Assembly (NCBI GenBank): GCA_003342895.1
Contig: PTFA01000029.1
Coordinates: forward strand, 2,293,951-2,357,950
DNA: 64,000 bases
Source of the DNA: Casuarius casuarius
Lineage: Eukaryota > Chordata > Aves > Casuariiformes > Casuariidae
Direction: 5' to 3'
Part shown: positions 13,032-24,925 of the stretch, one piece after another
Position numbering within the stretch: the stretch's first letter is position 1
How the letters are laid out: the number at the start of each line of letters is the position of its first letter
Program-made: the position numbers and the translations under genes
The notes under the pieces: generated by a model
The model's database searches: none
What the model was told of the DNA's origin: nothing
What the model saw: only the letters and a program-made list of their open reading frames with translations

Positions 13032-13106
13032 CTGAAAAGTGCAGCCATAACGCTTAAAACTACAGGTACTTGGGGCATTAATACATTCTGACAAATGTGC
13101 ATTCAA
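13032..13106 (-). CDS. TRAF3: TRAF3 coding exon 8: zinc-finger cassette exon
   Basis: A 75-nt exon, 25 codons, residues 217-241, phase 0 at both ends. The acceptor TTTTTTTCCTATTGCAG is strong. The donor is CAG followed by GTCAGT (GT at 13031-13030), with an unusual C at +3. The product LNAHLSECINAPSTC... supplies H220 and C224 to the preceding finger and C231 and C238 to the next. In human, skipping of the equivalent 75-nt exon gives the 543-residue isoform and is reported in activated T cells. Size, phase and the weak donor make the same event possible here (inference). Confidence 0.97.
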
Positions 13107-15773
13107 CTGCAATAGGAAAAAAATGTGAGTTTTGGCAAAAGACGTTTGCATGATAATGCTCAAAACATAAAGGGCACAGGTTATCAGATTTGTATTGTGT
13201 GTGCCATTTGCAGAACATACAATACACGTGTGTATATTTTCTCCAATCTGACCTAAAGTGCAAATACTATATATACACATATGTAAACCACACGCACATG
13301 CCAATACAGTATACAGTGTGATACATTTAATATACAGTGAAACTTCTACTAAAGACTATTTCAATAGGCAACCCAATTTAAAAAAAGCAAACAAAAAGAA
13401 CACACTCTACAGTTATCTGCATGATTTCATTTGACTTCAATGAATGACTAATCTTTTCTCAACAAGTGATTTTTACTGGTCTTCTGGATAAGTCTTTTAA
13501 GATCAGTTTCACTGTAGTAAAGTGCATCTTTTCCAATCCTAATTTCATGAGAAACCAATTTTTCAAAACAAAACATGCAATTCTCAGTGCCAAAATTTAA
13601 CAGTTAAACTACACAAAGACTGCGTGAAACAGACAGTTTTATAATCGGTACACTTGAATCACTTTTAAAAATGCAGTACACAGGATTAACACCAATTAGT
13701 AAAATGCCTGCATTTTTCACAGATTGAGATTTACTGCATTATTTTGGATTATTACAAGCACGGAACACTTTTCATTTAAATTAACCAATTCACAGAAGCA
13801 TGTACATATAAACAGACAGCAGCCATTGCAGCACAGAAGGCAGCAGCTAGATGCAAACTGCCTAAAAGTTAGAGCAAAGAGCCATTTTTGGAAAGGAGAG
13901 CGTAAGAACGAGATCTGCAATTTGTATTTCCCACAAAACGGACAGCAGCTAGGGGCTAGCTCCTCAGCTGGCATCATTCTTTTGGGTTTCAAGATCTCAT
14001 CTGAAATTCCCCCACAAAAAGCCCCATGCAACTTAGCTCATCCACCTTCAAGAAAAGAAGGGGTGAACCAGTTCTGCTTTGAACCTGTAGCTCTAGACAG
14101 GACAGCCTTTAAAATCTGATACTGAGATGCATAAATCACTTATCTCTGATATACACCTATTATATTCTAAACACTATCTGTAGAAATTCATACTATGTCT
14201 CAAAAGAAACACACGGCTCAAATGAATGCCACTTCTTCAATTTCTCAAAACTAGAAGTCTACCAACGAGTTATGAATTAAAATGAAAAATTGCCTTTTAT
14301 TCTACAACAACATAATCACTTTTCACACATTACAGAATTTTCTCAAACTGTTAGGCAGGCATTTTCCCATTTTCTGCATTAGAGTAGTTGTACCTAACCA
14401 TCAGGCTGAGTAATACATACATTTTCACAGTATCAGAAAAAAAATTAAACATACAACAACAGATGATATAGGTAGGGCAAGATAATGATTAAGTTGTAAT
14501 TCTACCAATGGTTTCAGAACCCAATTCCAGCTATATGTGAAAAAGTTATAAATTGCATGACACACTGACCCAGGCTTTAATGGAATAATTCTTATCAGCA
14601 CTCAGATATATCTCACCTCAAAACAGTGCTGAAGTCAAGATTCAAGAATAAGCCTAAGTGCTCCAGGACCAGGGTCTAACCTCAGAAGCAAGCACTGATA
14701 GAATTGGCCCAAATAGCTAGCACAGGTATATATACACTTTCTCTTTCAGTATCTATAATATATTTTAGATTTCGCTGTCCTGGGGGAAAAGACTACCATT
14801 GTATTTGGCAGGTGCCTTATGCATCCTAGTCACTATGACACAAGTATTACTTTCTAAATGAAACTGAAGAAATAAAAAAGAATCTGACTTGGGAAGCAAG
14901 TATCAATGAAAAGAGAAAAGTTCACCCTCATGTCTGAAACATAACTTTCCTTAAATGAGGCTTACAAAGAACGCTGAAGACGTAAATAAGTTCTTCCCCA
15001 TCTTAGGTGAGTAAGTTTTATTTTTAAAAATAAATACGCACATTGACTTTGACAGATGCTACTTACATCTGCTAATATACAAGAACATGGATCTGTTTGA
15101 ACAAGGCAGGGTTTTTCCATCTGGTCAAAATATTAATGGAAGTTTCTATACAATAGAGAAATCATCATTGCTTTTTGCATCTGGCTGCAGGAATGCCACA
15201 GTCACATAATTCTGTATCTTACACTAATACTCCAAGTGTCACTTCTTTTATTTTCTTCACCCAAATTCAATAGATTTAATGGCACTTTAAATTTTTGCAT
15301 GGACCAATTCTACACATTATCTACTCATTTATATGATTTTTCTAGACTTTATCAACTCTTGACAATGTGCACTCAATTTTAGTTTTCTCATTCTACTTCA
15401 GTGCAAGCCAGTTACTGCTACCCTGAGAGGCTGCTCTACTGTGCTCAACAGATGCTTCACACTAAGGGGGTGGGGTGGGGGGGGCAGGGGGGTGTATTAG
15501 AAATGAAAGCAGGAAAGACATGCGCTAATCTTGGACAAGCCGAGTGTAATAAAGACAGAAAACTAAGAGATTAATTTTTGCAAGATAATTTTCCAAGAAA
15601 TCATTAAAAATATTTGAGTGTTATCACACTTAACTGTGTGGTAGAAAAAGCTTTTCTTTAGATCTCACATTTTAAAAAGTAAATGGCTTCTGGCAAAATT
15701 CTTGCGAGATCTTACTAAAAAAATTCCAAACTATTATTAATTTTTCAGCACAACATTGGACATGACTTCTTAC
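13107..15773 (-). other. TRAF3: TRAF3 intron 7
   Basis: About 2.7 kb. It contains a strong G-quadruplex-type G-run cluster at 15466-15492 on the plus strand. An open frame of about 130 codons at 13724-14119 has no recognisable domain and is judged accidental. Confidence 0.9.
15466..15492 (+). other. G-quadruplex-forming motif
   Basis: Four G runs of 4-8 bases separated by T, T and CA form a tight G4 motif on the plus strand. The plus strand is the template strand for TRAF3, so the pre-mRNA would be C-rich here. The motif lies 282 nt downstream of the exon 7 donor. Confidence 0.7.
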
Positions 15774-15854
15774 CTTGCTCCTCATGAGTGTTTTAACACT
15801 ACATTTATGAGGACATGAAACCATGACGCATGGGCAGTCTGCATCTTCGTGTTT
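15774..15854 (-). CDS. TRAF3: TRAF3 coding exon 7: TRAF-type zinc fingers
   Basis: An 81-nt exon, 27 codons, residues 190-216, phase 0 at both ends. The acceptor ends TAG (GTTTTTTTTTTTTTTTTGC run, then CTCTGTAG), and the donor is GCAAG followed by GTAAGA (GT at 15773-15772). It begins KHEDADCPC, supplying H191 and C196 to the finger started in exon 6, and then C203 and C207 of the next finger, whose His and last Cys come from exon 8. Confidence 0.96.
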
Positions 15855-18800
15855 CTACAGAGGAAAAAGCAAAAAAAAAAAAAAAAACACAAATCAACTC
15901 TTAATCTGAAATTAATGAGAGGACTTATCTGGAAAGAAAAGCATCCTACAATAATGAAAAAAATATGAAAGATTTTTGGCAATGTTAATCTCTATTGTGC
16001 AAAGTGTCACAGAACTGCAATTGCTCATTTTATGCTTTTAATAATGGGTCTGTATTCTGAAACAAAAATAAGGTTTTTCTTGTATTTTCCCATGCAGAGT
16101 AAATCTACTTGCCTCCCACTACGTGTTTTCACTTAGAGCAACACAACAATAATAATAATAAAAAAAAGTTTTTTCCCAAGGATTACCACAAAAATGGACA
16201 CCTTAAAGACAGAGCAGACCCTTTGCAGATGTCCTTTTAGTAAGAGTATACCGTGCGTGGGAAAGCTCTTCAGAAGCATGTGCTGCACACTCAGAGAATC
16301 TTGCCTTCCTATGTGCAGATATTCCCTTTCCAATTCTTTTCTAATTTTGACTTCCACACATCTGAATGAATCACATTGCTATACATCCGAAGGTCAAAGA
16401 GATGTTGAAATTTATCATGCTGCAGGGTAGGCATGTTCATCTGAACCTAGCTGATGACAGCATAGCAGTCAAACCAAATCACCATAGGGAATGAAGAAAA
16501 TAAGGTCCAGTCAAAATGAATTTACATTTCTTTTCTGTTTTTCCTCATTAAAATGAAAAATCTGGAAAAAAAAATTTCGCTTTGTGTCAATTGAAATGTT
16601 TCATTCAACCTGAAAGTTTCTGGTAGTTAAGAAAAGAAGGAAACAAAGGGTTAGGTGTGTAAGACTGCTACAAAGGAAGAACAGGTAGCAGTAATGTCTG
16701 GTAATGATGTCTATTTTTGACACAAAACCAAGACGTAAAGGAGACCCAAACTCTGAGATGCAAGAGGCCTTGCCTCAACTCTCTGCCATGAATATGAGAA
16801 TATTTGAAAGTGTGTACCTCCTTATTTCCAAAAACAGATCATCAGAAATACTGTTGTGATGTAAATCTACCCTGCACACTCTCCTACTCACACTAGTTCC
16901 TGAGTATAACACATGTGGACAGTCACAAAGACAGAAAGCAAGAAAGCTTAAGTTGCTCCTTAGCCTGGTAGTTGGGATATCCTCCTAACAGGGGGGAAGA
17001 GGGAGCTAGATTCAGCCCTCCCCACCAGGAGATGGCTACTCAAACAAGAGCAACGCTAACACAAGAGACTGACAATACCTCTCCCCCAAATAAGCTCTAT
17101 CATGGTGACCAGGGTACTCTCCCAATGAATGACAGATATAGGACCATTTCTGTTCAGACCTACTAAAAAAGTGAACATGGAACCTTCCCCTACTCTGAAC
17201 ACGTGTTATTGCGTTAAAGAGACAACATACGCTACCAGCAGCATTGGGAACCTACTCTCCTACAAACCTCTCTGTTTAGCAAATACAAAACTAAAAAATA
17301 AAAAAATAAAAATATATTTCATTCTAACATTCATCCCATAATTGTAACTTTCTCTTTTCTCTAATCTATACAAATGATCTGGCAACTGCTATGAAGTATT
17401 TGCTAAAAGTTCACTCACAGTTCCTAATAAAAAGGCAACATGCAACTTATTTATGGCCCTCGCTCCAGTTCTCCTCCTCACTCCAAATCTCAAAGCACAC
17501 CAATGAGATCAAGGGGAACTTTTTTCAATGACTTCAGGATATACCAGACTAACCTTACTCCAGTGGCAGAATCCTTTTCTTACTGACCAGTTAAATTCAC
17601 ATGTTGCCAAGCATACAAAAGCCCAGTGCTGCCTATAACTCAGGTGATGCCACATGCAGAGCATCTGGCACAGATGACAGGCAAGTAGGATAGTGATACG
17701 GCTCCCCAGAGTCACAGTGCCACATTGGGAACATGGCTGGTTCCAGAGCAGTGGCAAGGAAGCAAGGTGACAACGTCTCACAACTGCCCTGGGGGCTGTC
17801 CTGACCTGAGAACAGCTCAGCTGTCTGTCGGCCCATGGAGCAGAGTCCAGACTGCCTTGGCAAGGTCTGCCTAGGACCACCTTTCTGTGGCCAGGGCTGT
17901 AGGGAACAGCCTAGGCTCTAAGTAATGCTGCCCTTCCAGGTCTGCACCATAGTACTGCTATCCAATTACCAGTTTTATAGGTAAAGCACTTTTAAGTCTT
18001 GAGGATTATCCATAGAGGAACAGAACAATTCAGAAGCATTTCAGGCTATTATTTTTGTTTTAACAATACAGCAGCCTTGTCTGCCAGAAATTACAGGATG
18101 AAGAGGGTAGCTTTGTAATAAAATACATATGTATGTATGGGTCAAATAAAAGAAAAGCAATTGACAAGTTAACTCACCTAGTGACAGCGCAGGCAAGACT
18201 AATGCAATCTAAAAAAAGGCAAGCTAACATTGCTAACTAAAGAGTTTGTCTTCAACAACGGGGATTTCCTACCCCACAGGTCATGGGATTCTATGAAGAC
18301 ATGAACCATATGTGCTCCGGTAAAATTATTTTTGTTTTCATTTGCATATCTTTTTTCTTGGTACGCTCCCTCTATCACCATTTTCAGTTCAAGTCACTGA
18401 GGCCTGCTTCAGTTATTCATACATTAAAAAAAAGTTAGGCTACAGAAGCTACAGAGGAACTCAAGCTCTGGGTGAGAAAACTGAACTGAAAAGTCAAAAG
18501 AAGCCCTTCATTTGATTGTATAGTCTCATTAAGCTTCTAATTCTCATTACTAAAGTAGAATTAGGTAACACTTTATCAGGCCACAACACAAAGCCATCAG
18601 CATTTATATAATCACATCTAGTCAATAAAAACAGTAACAAGCAGTACCAGGTAATTGCTGATCTTCTAATTGTGGATGCTTTTGCATCCATAAAGCAACA
18701 TGGAAGCAAAACTGTATTTTTCTTTTATATGTATTGAGACATAGAAACCAAATACCATATTAGAACATTCAACATTCCTTGGAAATGCTGTGATTTACAA

Positions 18801-20777
18801 ACATAGCCTCATTTAGAACATTAAGGGAAGGTGAATAGTGGTACCAACTTTACTACAAGCAAAATAGCGACATTTCAATATGAAACTGCATTTAAACAAA
18901 GCTCTTTGGATAAGTAAGTGCTATCGCCCCTGACAGCAACTCAAAATTCTACTGCTGAAGATTCTGGAAGAGAACAAATACTCTTTTCGGCAGTTCAGAG
19001 TAATATGCCATTCTTGTTACCAACAAGAGTATCTAAAATATGAATCACTGAGAATTAAAACAACTGATAGACTAAAACCTGTCTCAGCTCCTGTGCATCT
19101 TGAAAGCTACTGGTAGTTCAAAGATTTCGTAAAAGCACATTTCTTTTTAAGAAAAATGTTAAATCTATCGACACTCGATTAAAGAGAGATTTCTTAAACT
19201 AAAACAGAGTTCTGTGCTCTTCAAAAAAAAGGTTAGGATGATTTCAGACTCTTACGACTTAAGTGCACTGCGACTGCACTGCCACTGCCAGTACAAAAAA
19301 GTGCCTACAAGCAGCTTGCAAGTGTATTGGTTAGATATGGAAATCTAGCTGTACAGCAAGACTCATCTAATACTCACCGACTTTGTCAGTTAAGACTCTA
19401 GGCATTCTTGAATGTCATTCTTTGTCTAACATAATTTCTAATCTAAACAAAATTCTGGGAGAACAGCATCCATAACCTATCTACATAAACATTCTGATAC
19501 CGAGGTAAAGATGAAACTGCAAGAATATAGTGTAAACTTAAACTCTGCCTATTTTCACATCTCAGCCACCTTAGGCTAGATAACATACAATTATCAAAGC
19601 ACCAAACTTTGCAAGCATATACTCGTAAGTGAAAGACAGATCAGAACTTGAAAAGATCCTGCCTATGCCTTTTCATAGTGAACCTCTCTGCAAGGAGTGC
19701 TTCTCATCATTGTGAGACTTTACCTAATAACAATAGCAAAAAGTACAAATGAAAATGAAGTTTTGATCACTCTTACTATACTAAGAGGCTCTGAAATCTG
19801 AGACTGTCAAGCTATAGAAACTATACAAATAGAGTAAAAATAAATATTAAAATTATAGTAAGAGGGATTCAGCATCATACAGTGCAATGGGAAATAATGC
19901 AAACACACTCAAGTTACAATTCTACCACGTTAAATCAGTATGGCTTTCTCAATCTTCGCGCTGGAGCACAACAAGGTGCGTATCAGACAAGCTACTTGTA
20001 TGCCAAGAATAGCAGTAACGCTCTCTAGGCATAACAGGTACCATTACTGATCCCTGCTAAGACACATTTTGATGTTGCACTGTTTCCTCCTTTCTTTTCA
20101 TAACAGCTCACACAGGACCCAAAAAGGGCTAGACAGAAAGGTGCTATTACTTCAGTTGATTGCTACGCTCATGTTTTTCCTGCATAACATTTAATTGTTA
20201 CAATGGTAGTTTCGTGTACTATATCAATTTATGGAAAATTGAAAAGCATGGCAAAAGTTACTTTAGGATCAATATTATTCAATGGATGTGATTTTCTTTT
20301 CTAAAATGCAATAGCTGAACATTAGAAAAACAAAGAAAATGTTTCCCAGGCAATGCAGCAGATGGTGCTTCCACAGCAAAAACATGTTTTGAAAGTTTTG
20401 AAGCTTGAAAGTTTTACTATTGAACATGAGAAAACGCTTTTTCACTGTCAGGGTGCTTGAATACTGCAATAGGTTGCCCAGAGAGGCTGGGGAGTCTCCA
20501 CCGTTGGAGATATTCAAAACCTGACTGGGCATGGTCCTGGGCACCATGCTCTAGGTGATGCTGCTTGAGCAAGGGGGGTTGGACTAGATGATCTCCAGAG
20601 GTCCCTGCCAACCTCAACTATTCTATGATTCTGTGAAGTCAGCCTATTTTTCTTTTTCAACTTAGTAATTTAGGCTGAGTGGCCAATACTCTGTTGACAG
20701 CTAAACAGAAGCACAAGAAGAGTTGTTATTCCACATAATATATGGAATCTTGTTCTACATACAAAGAAATACTGCAC
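15855..20777 (-). other. TRAF3: TRAF3 intron 6
   Basis: About 4.9 kb. It holds a CR1 relic at about 20423-20637 and a locally GC-richer stretch at about 17630-17940 without an identifiable gene. The rest is AT-rich unique sequence. Confidence 0.9.
20423..20637 (+). mobile_element. CR1 LINE, 5'-truncated 3' end
   Basis: The sequence runs through the typical avian CR1 3' segment: AATAGGTTGCCCAGAGAGG, GGAGTCTCCACC, GGAGATATTCAAAACC, GGTTGGACTAGATGATCTCC, AGAGGTCCCTGCCAACCTCA. It ends in ATTCTATGATTCTGTGA, the octamer-like CR1 3' terminus. Orientation is opposite to TRAF3. Only about 215 bases of the 3' end are present, as is usual for CR1 copies, and no reverse transcriptase is left. Confidence 0.93.
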
Positions 20778-20945
20778 CTGCAATGTAATCATTGGGACTT
20801 GGCTTTTACAGTATTTACAAGTTGTCTCCCGGTATTTACAGGTCTTCTCTACATGGTCTGGCAAGTCTTTTCTCAGTATTTTTTCTTTGCAATCAGCACG
20901 AGGACACGGAAGTTCTTCAAATTGACAGTCAGTTTTTAAATGCGT
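20778..20945 (-). CDS. TRAF3: TRAF3 coding exon 6: TRAF-type zinc fingers
   Basis: A 168-nt exon, 56 codons, residues 134-189, phase 0 at both ends. The acceptor is CAATCTTTCAG before 20945. The donor is CAG followed by GTGCAG (GT at 20777-20776), which departs from consensus at +3 to +5. Visible ligands: C140, then C147-x4-C152-x11-H164-x4-C169, and C176-x2-C179, which begins the finger completed in exon 7. Motifs such as KEKILRKDL and KSQVPMITLQ are characteristic of TRAF3. The exon lies 141 nt upstream (in gene direction) of a CR1 relic in intron 6. Confidence 0.97.
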
Positions 20946-21853
20946 CTGAAAGATTGAAAAGAAACAGTCAAGCCAACTAAGTTCTGTGCATTTCTTCTAT
21001 CCTTAGAAGACATCCCACAATAAATAAGTTCAGAACCACAGGAAGCTTAGAACCACAGTAAGCAAAGGTACCTGCACACAATATTGTGCAAAAGCAAACA
21101 GTAATAAATCTACTCAGGAATACATTTCTGACATTGCACTCCATTTACCTACAGAGCAGCTGTCAGCGTGATACAGACGTACCTGAGCTGGCTTAGCACT
21201 GAAATCATTCTAAAACAGCAGAAATTCCACACAAGCTAATTTAATCAAGGGTAAACATTCTTGTTTTTAAGGTATATTATCCCATACAAATATATATGCT
21301 ACTTTACTGTCAGTATCTGAGCTAGCTCATTCAAAACAAGTTTAAGTACCTACACATCTCGTTGCAGACTACTGTGTAACCATCCCTTCTGTCAGACTAT
21401 TGGATTACAGCTATGTTACACCTTCATGAAACTGAGCTACAAGTCTGGAGATGTCAAACCTTTGACAACTCCAAGCATCAACTGCAACTTACATCAGAAG
21501 ACCAAAACTGGTAACAAACCAATAAACAGAGAGATTAAAATATTTAAAAAAACACCAAGAAAATTCAAAGAGAGACACCAAAAAGGAATTCAAACTTCTC
21601 ACACTTCTGAAGTACACATTACAATCTTTCCCTGGTTTTGGCTCTCCCTTCAGTTCCCATTTGTATCATGTGTTTGTATTGCACTGTATCACTGTATTAA
21701 ATTTCTAAACAATTTAACCCTATTCCAACATTTATTAGTCATCAGATTAACCACTACCATGACCTAATCGAGAAACAGATTGAGGTTTTCATTTGCAACA
21801 TTCCTTCTCCTTCTTTATCTCAAAAAGCAACTTATGACGGTTAGATTACTTAC
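20946..21853 (-). other. TRAF3: TRAF3 intron 5
   Basis: About 0.9 kb of AT-rich unique sequence. No gene, repeat family or RNA was recognised. Confidence 0.9.
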
Positions 21854-21958
21854 CAGTAATTGACCCAAAGATAGTTGTTCTTTACAGCCCTTGTTTTCAT
21901 TTCTGCAGTATATCTGAAGGGCAAGTAGTTCTCTCCTGCAACAATTATCCTTAAATAC
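21854..21958 (-). CDS. TRAF3: TRAF3 coding exon 5: linker and first TRAF-type zinc-finger region
   Basis: A 105-nt exon, 35 codons, residues 99-133, phase 0 at both ends. The acceptor is GATTTTCAG before 21958 and the donor is TTACTG followed by GTAAGT (GT at 21853-21852). The product starts VFKDNCCRRE and carries C104, C105, C116 and C123, matching the TRAF3 segment between the RING and the zinc-finger array. Several substitutions relative to human (for example KGCKEQLSLGQLL at the end) are what a bird orthologue would show, with the cysteines kept. Confidence 0.96.
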
Positions 21959-24255
21959 CTGAAAATCAGAAGCCACTTCCTTTTAGAAATTTAAAACCAC
22001 CCAAGAATATTCAAGTTCAAATAAAGTAGAAGTCATGCAATTCCACTACAGCAATGTCATTTAATTCTACCTTTATATGCCAGAAATATAACCCAACCAT
22101 TCAATTTTTCTTACATGTGCATATCACCGAGATTCCTCTGCCATGAACCAGCCCAGTGAAAGAAAATATTTGGACAGATGCTCTACTATTTATTTCACTT
22201 TTACTATAAACACAGTATATGGGAAAGGTAAAAGAAAGGACTAAAATTTTTGTCATTTACTTGACAGTAATAGACCTGCGTAAGCTAGAACTATCATTTA
22301 GAAAGCTGTTGTATTAAGTATGGTACCATAAGACACAAAAGAGCCAATGCACAGCTGTTTAGAGGGTTGGGGATTTTAAGAAAGGCAGTCACACAGTCAC
22401 TAGACTGTTTACACTTCAGTGCTAACACCTACTTACAGAAATTTTCTGAGTTCTTCGATTGGAGGAGGGTTATTTCACAGATGAGTAGGCTTTAAAAATC
22501 TCTCCATTTTAATGTTTAAAAGCCTTTCTGGCCTTTTTTGTCTATAACAGAGCTGCAAAAAGTTAGAAGTAGAGAGGATTTGGATTTTTAACCTATTACT
22601 GGTGATATCCCATAAAAGACAGAGATCACTGATTAAGAGCCAAAGAACAGTTAGCACTGTCAAGAAGTCCTGTTGCTGAGGGTAGGAACCAGGGAAGGCG
22701 GTTGAAGAGCATTACTGCTACTTTGAAGTCCAAAATGAAGGGATAAAAACTTCTAGTTAATAGCAATTGCCTTCATGACTATTTAGAAATCTCAAAGGAC
22801 CATGTGCTACTTATGATTACTTTATTAAGAAACTCAGTTTTGTGATACTGTGAACGCCAAAAGGATAATGTAATCACAGAAGCGTTCTGCACGCTTAAGA
22901 AAAAAAGAAAAAAAAAGGGGGGGGGGGGGGTTTTACGATCAGGTCTGTCCACAGTCACTGTAATGCTATTCCCAGCATCGGTAAAGGAGGAAACACTGCA
23001 ACCATCCTCATCCGACCTATTGTCTGATACAGGCCATTGGTTTCTGTTTACTTTTCAGATGCACCAGTGAAGTTTAATGAATCAACAAATCTCACTTGAA
23101 TAATCAATGCTGGCACTCAAGTATTTTTTCAAAATAAGTCACAGTGTAACAAGGGTATGGTTTTGCCTATTGCAGGTAGGAGAATAAAATAATTTTGAAA
23201 TAGTTTTGCCAGGACTGCCTAAAAATGCTTTAGTGATTCTGGGCATCGGTATTCTGTGGGAAAAAGAGAGGTCTCCAGTTTCATGAAAATCACTGACTTG
23301 CAGAGTTAGCCTAACAAACATTTAATATACTTGCCCTTCATGCCTTCCTCCTGTGTTAGAGGAATTTGAAGTTTTGTAACGTATGTGCCCATTTGTGTAT
23401 ATCAGGAGCTAGGAAGTCACGATACCACCAACTGACAGGATGAACAAGCTAGACATGGTCATCACTGGTCTGAGATCCTAGACAGGCCATTGTGTCAAAA
23501 CTGAATTACATCCAGCACTGTTCAGAGAACTATTCTGTGTTAAAACAAGGAGAGCCTAGCGTAACCACTAATCTTTCCTTGAAAATACTTACTACTAGAA
23601 GAATTTATTTAGATAGTAAAGAATTCACTAAACACTTCAGAAGCATCTTGTGTAAAAACTGCATAAACCATATACTACATCAAAAAAATTTTTCTTTATG
23701 CTAAACCTTTCAAAGGCAAAACAAAGTTTTCCTGCAAGAAACAGTAAAGGAAGTATCAGTGAAATAACATATCTATATAAAAAGGCTCTGATTCCATTAT
23801 GATTACTGCAACTCCACACTGTTTTGGTTCCAGTGTGTTTCATAGAATAATACATTGTAAAACAAGATTATTCAAACAGTAGTCACTGATCTGGAGCCAA
23901 ACCAGGAGTAAGTTTTGCCTAGATCTGTCACAGTCTCAGTATCCCTACAGGAGATATATTATTTCTTATCATCCTCTGAGTTGAAAGGAGAACAGCTGCA
24001 GCTCCCTGCTCTGAAAACAGGATGTGACACCTGGCTGGACCATTAGGGATGAAGCTGGCACATTGTCTTCTGCCATGTGGCTAACAGTAAAAACTGAGCT
24101 GTCTCCAAGTACAGAATATATGGCTTGAATTTTGTAACAAAATTATCTTCCCCAGGTAGTTTATTAGGCTTACAAAACAATTCCCACAAAGCACTAACAC
24201 ATCTCATACATGTTATTCAATACTCTTGAGTAAGAAACAGTTTTAACAGTAATAC
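21959..24255 (-). other. TRAF3: TRAF3 intron 4
   Basis: About 2.3 kb. It contains an A-rich tract leading into a 14-base G homopolymer at 22917-22930. Otherwise unremarkable and AT-rich. Confidence 0.9.
22917..22930. repeat. Poly(G) homopolymer, 14 bases
   Basis: A run of G immediately after an A-rich tract (AAAAAAAGAAAAAAAA-type). It gives a C-then-T pyrimidine run in the pre-mRNA of intron 4. Confidence 0.9.
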
Positions 24256-24307
24256 CTTATCTTTTACTATGCTTTCTTGACACGCAGTACATTTTGGAGT
24301 AGAGGAA
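24256..24307 (-). CDS. TRAF3: TRAF3 coding exon 4: end of RING finger
   Basis: A 52-nt exon too short to stand out as an open frame. The acceptor is TCTCTCCAG before 24307 and the donor is ATAAG followed by GTATTA (GT at 24255-24254). It completes codon 81 (Ser) and codes residues 82-98, including the final CxxC of the RING (C87, C90) and the TRAF3-typical QESIVKDK. With exon 3 it restores a complete C3HC4 RING, consistent with an intact E3 domain. It ends in phase 0, which sets up the run of symmetric exons that follows. Confidence 0.96.
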
Positions 24308-24704
24308 CTGGAGAGAAAATAAAACAGAAAAAAAAATATTTAACTCATCTGAATTTCTACAGTACAAAAATTTCAGCTTTAGAGACATTTTACTTAGATA
24401 TGGTTATTCAATAATTGCTTTTCAATTGCTAAAAGTTAACACAGTTCATTATAATAAGATAATGTGATATCTTTTCAAGAGATTTGAAATCTGAGTTTTC
24501 AGTGCACAATAGCTGGCATTCCTGAGAAAGTAAAACAACCACGATGCCTCTAGCCAGCTGCACAGTGTTTTCTTGAATAAGTCAAAATTCATTCCCAATT
24601 TTAAAGCCTGCCCCGATCCACCAGTTCTCATTATTTCTCAACCTATCAGTGCAAACAGGCAAAATTGGCAAGATTTGGGGCATCTTGCATAGCAGGTAGA
24701 CTGG

Positions 24705-24925
24705 GGGACAGAGTAGTCTAGTGGACTGAAACTGAACTGGAGTGTAGGCATCTGGGTTTCTACAGATGTTTCCGGTCCTGATCTGCTAGATGTCCTAAGG
24801 TAAATCCCTTCATTTCTTTGTAGCTCCATCTCCCCAGGTAAGATGGAGAAAGTCATACTGATCTCCCTTGCAAAGCACTTTGAGGTCTATGGATGAAAAG
24901 CACTAGGCAAGAGCTAAATTCTTTT
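24705..24925 (+). mobile_element. Ancient MIR/CORE-type tRNA-derived SINE relic
   Basis: A diverged but continuous match to the MIR/CORE-SINE plan. A tRNA-like head has GTCTAGTGGACTGAA and, further on, GGCATCTGGGTTTCTA (box B-like). Then come TGTCCTAAGGTAAATCCCTTC, CTCCATCTCCCCAGGTAAGATGG, and a tail TGCAAAGCACTTTGAGGTCT, GGATGAAAAGCACTA, AAGAGCTAAATT. Such copies are old and rarely this complete in birds. The exact family (MIR, CORE-SINE or a sauropsid relative) is not settled. Confidence 0.75.

Noticed and set aside
13724..14119. A 131-codon plus-strand open frame in intron 7
   Set aside because: No recognisable family, overlaps an open frame on the other strand, and no promoter or splice context. 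Probably accidental.
17509..17880. A ~120-codon minus-strand open frame considered as a separate gene or lost exon
   Set aside because: No domain, no splice-site support, unusual mix of Cys, His and Trp typical of a chance frame in GC-richer DNA. Kept only as a composition anomaly.
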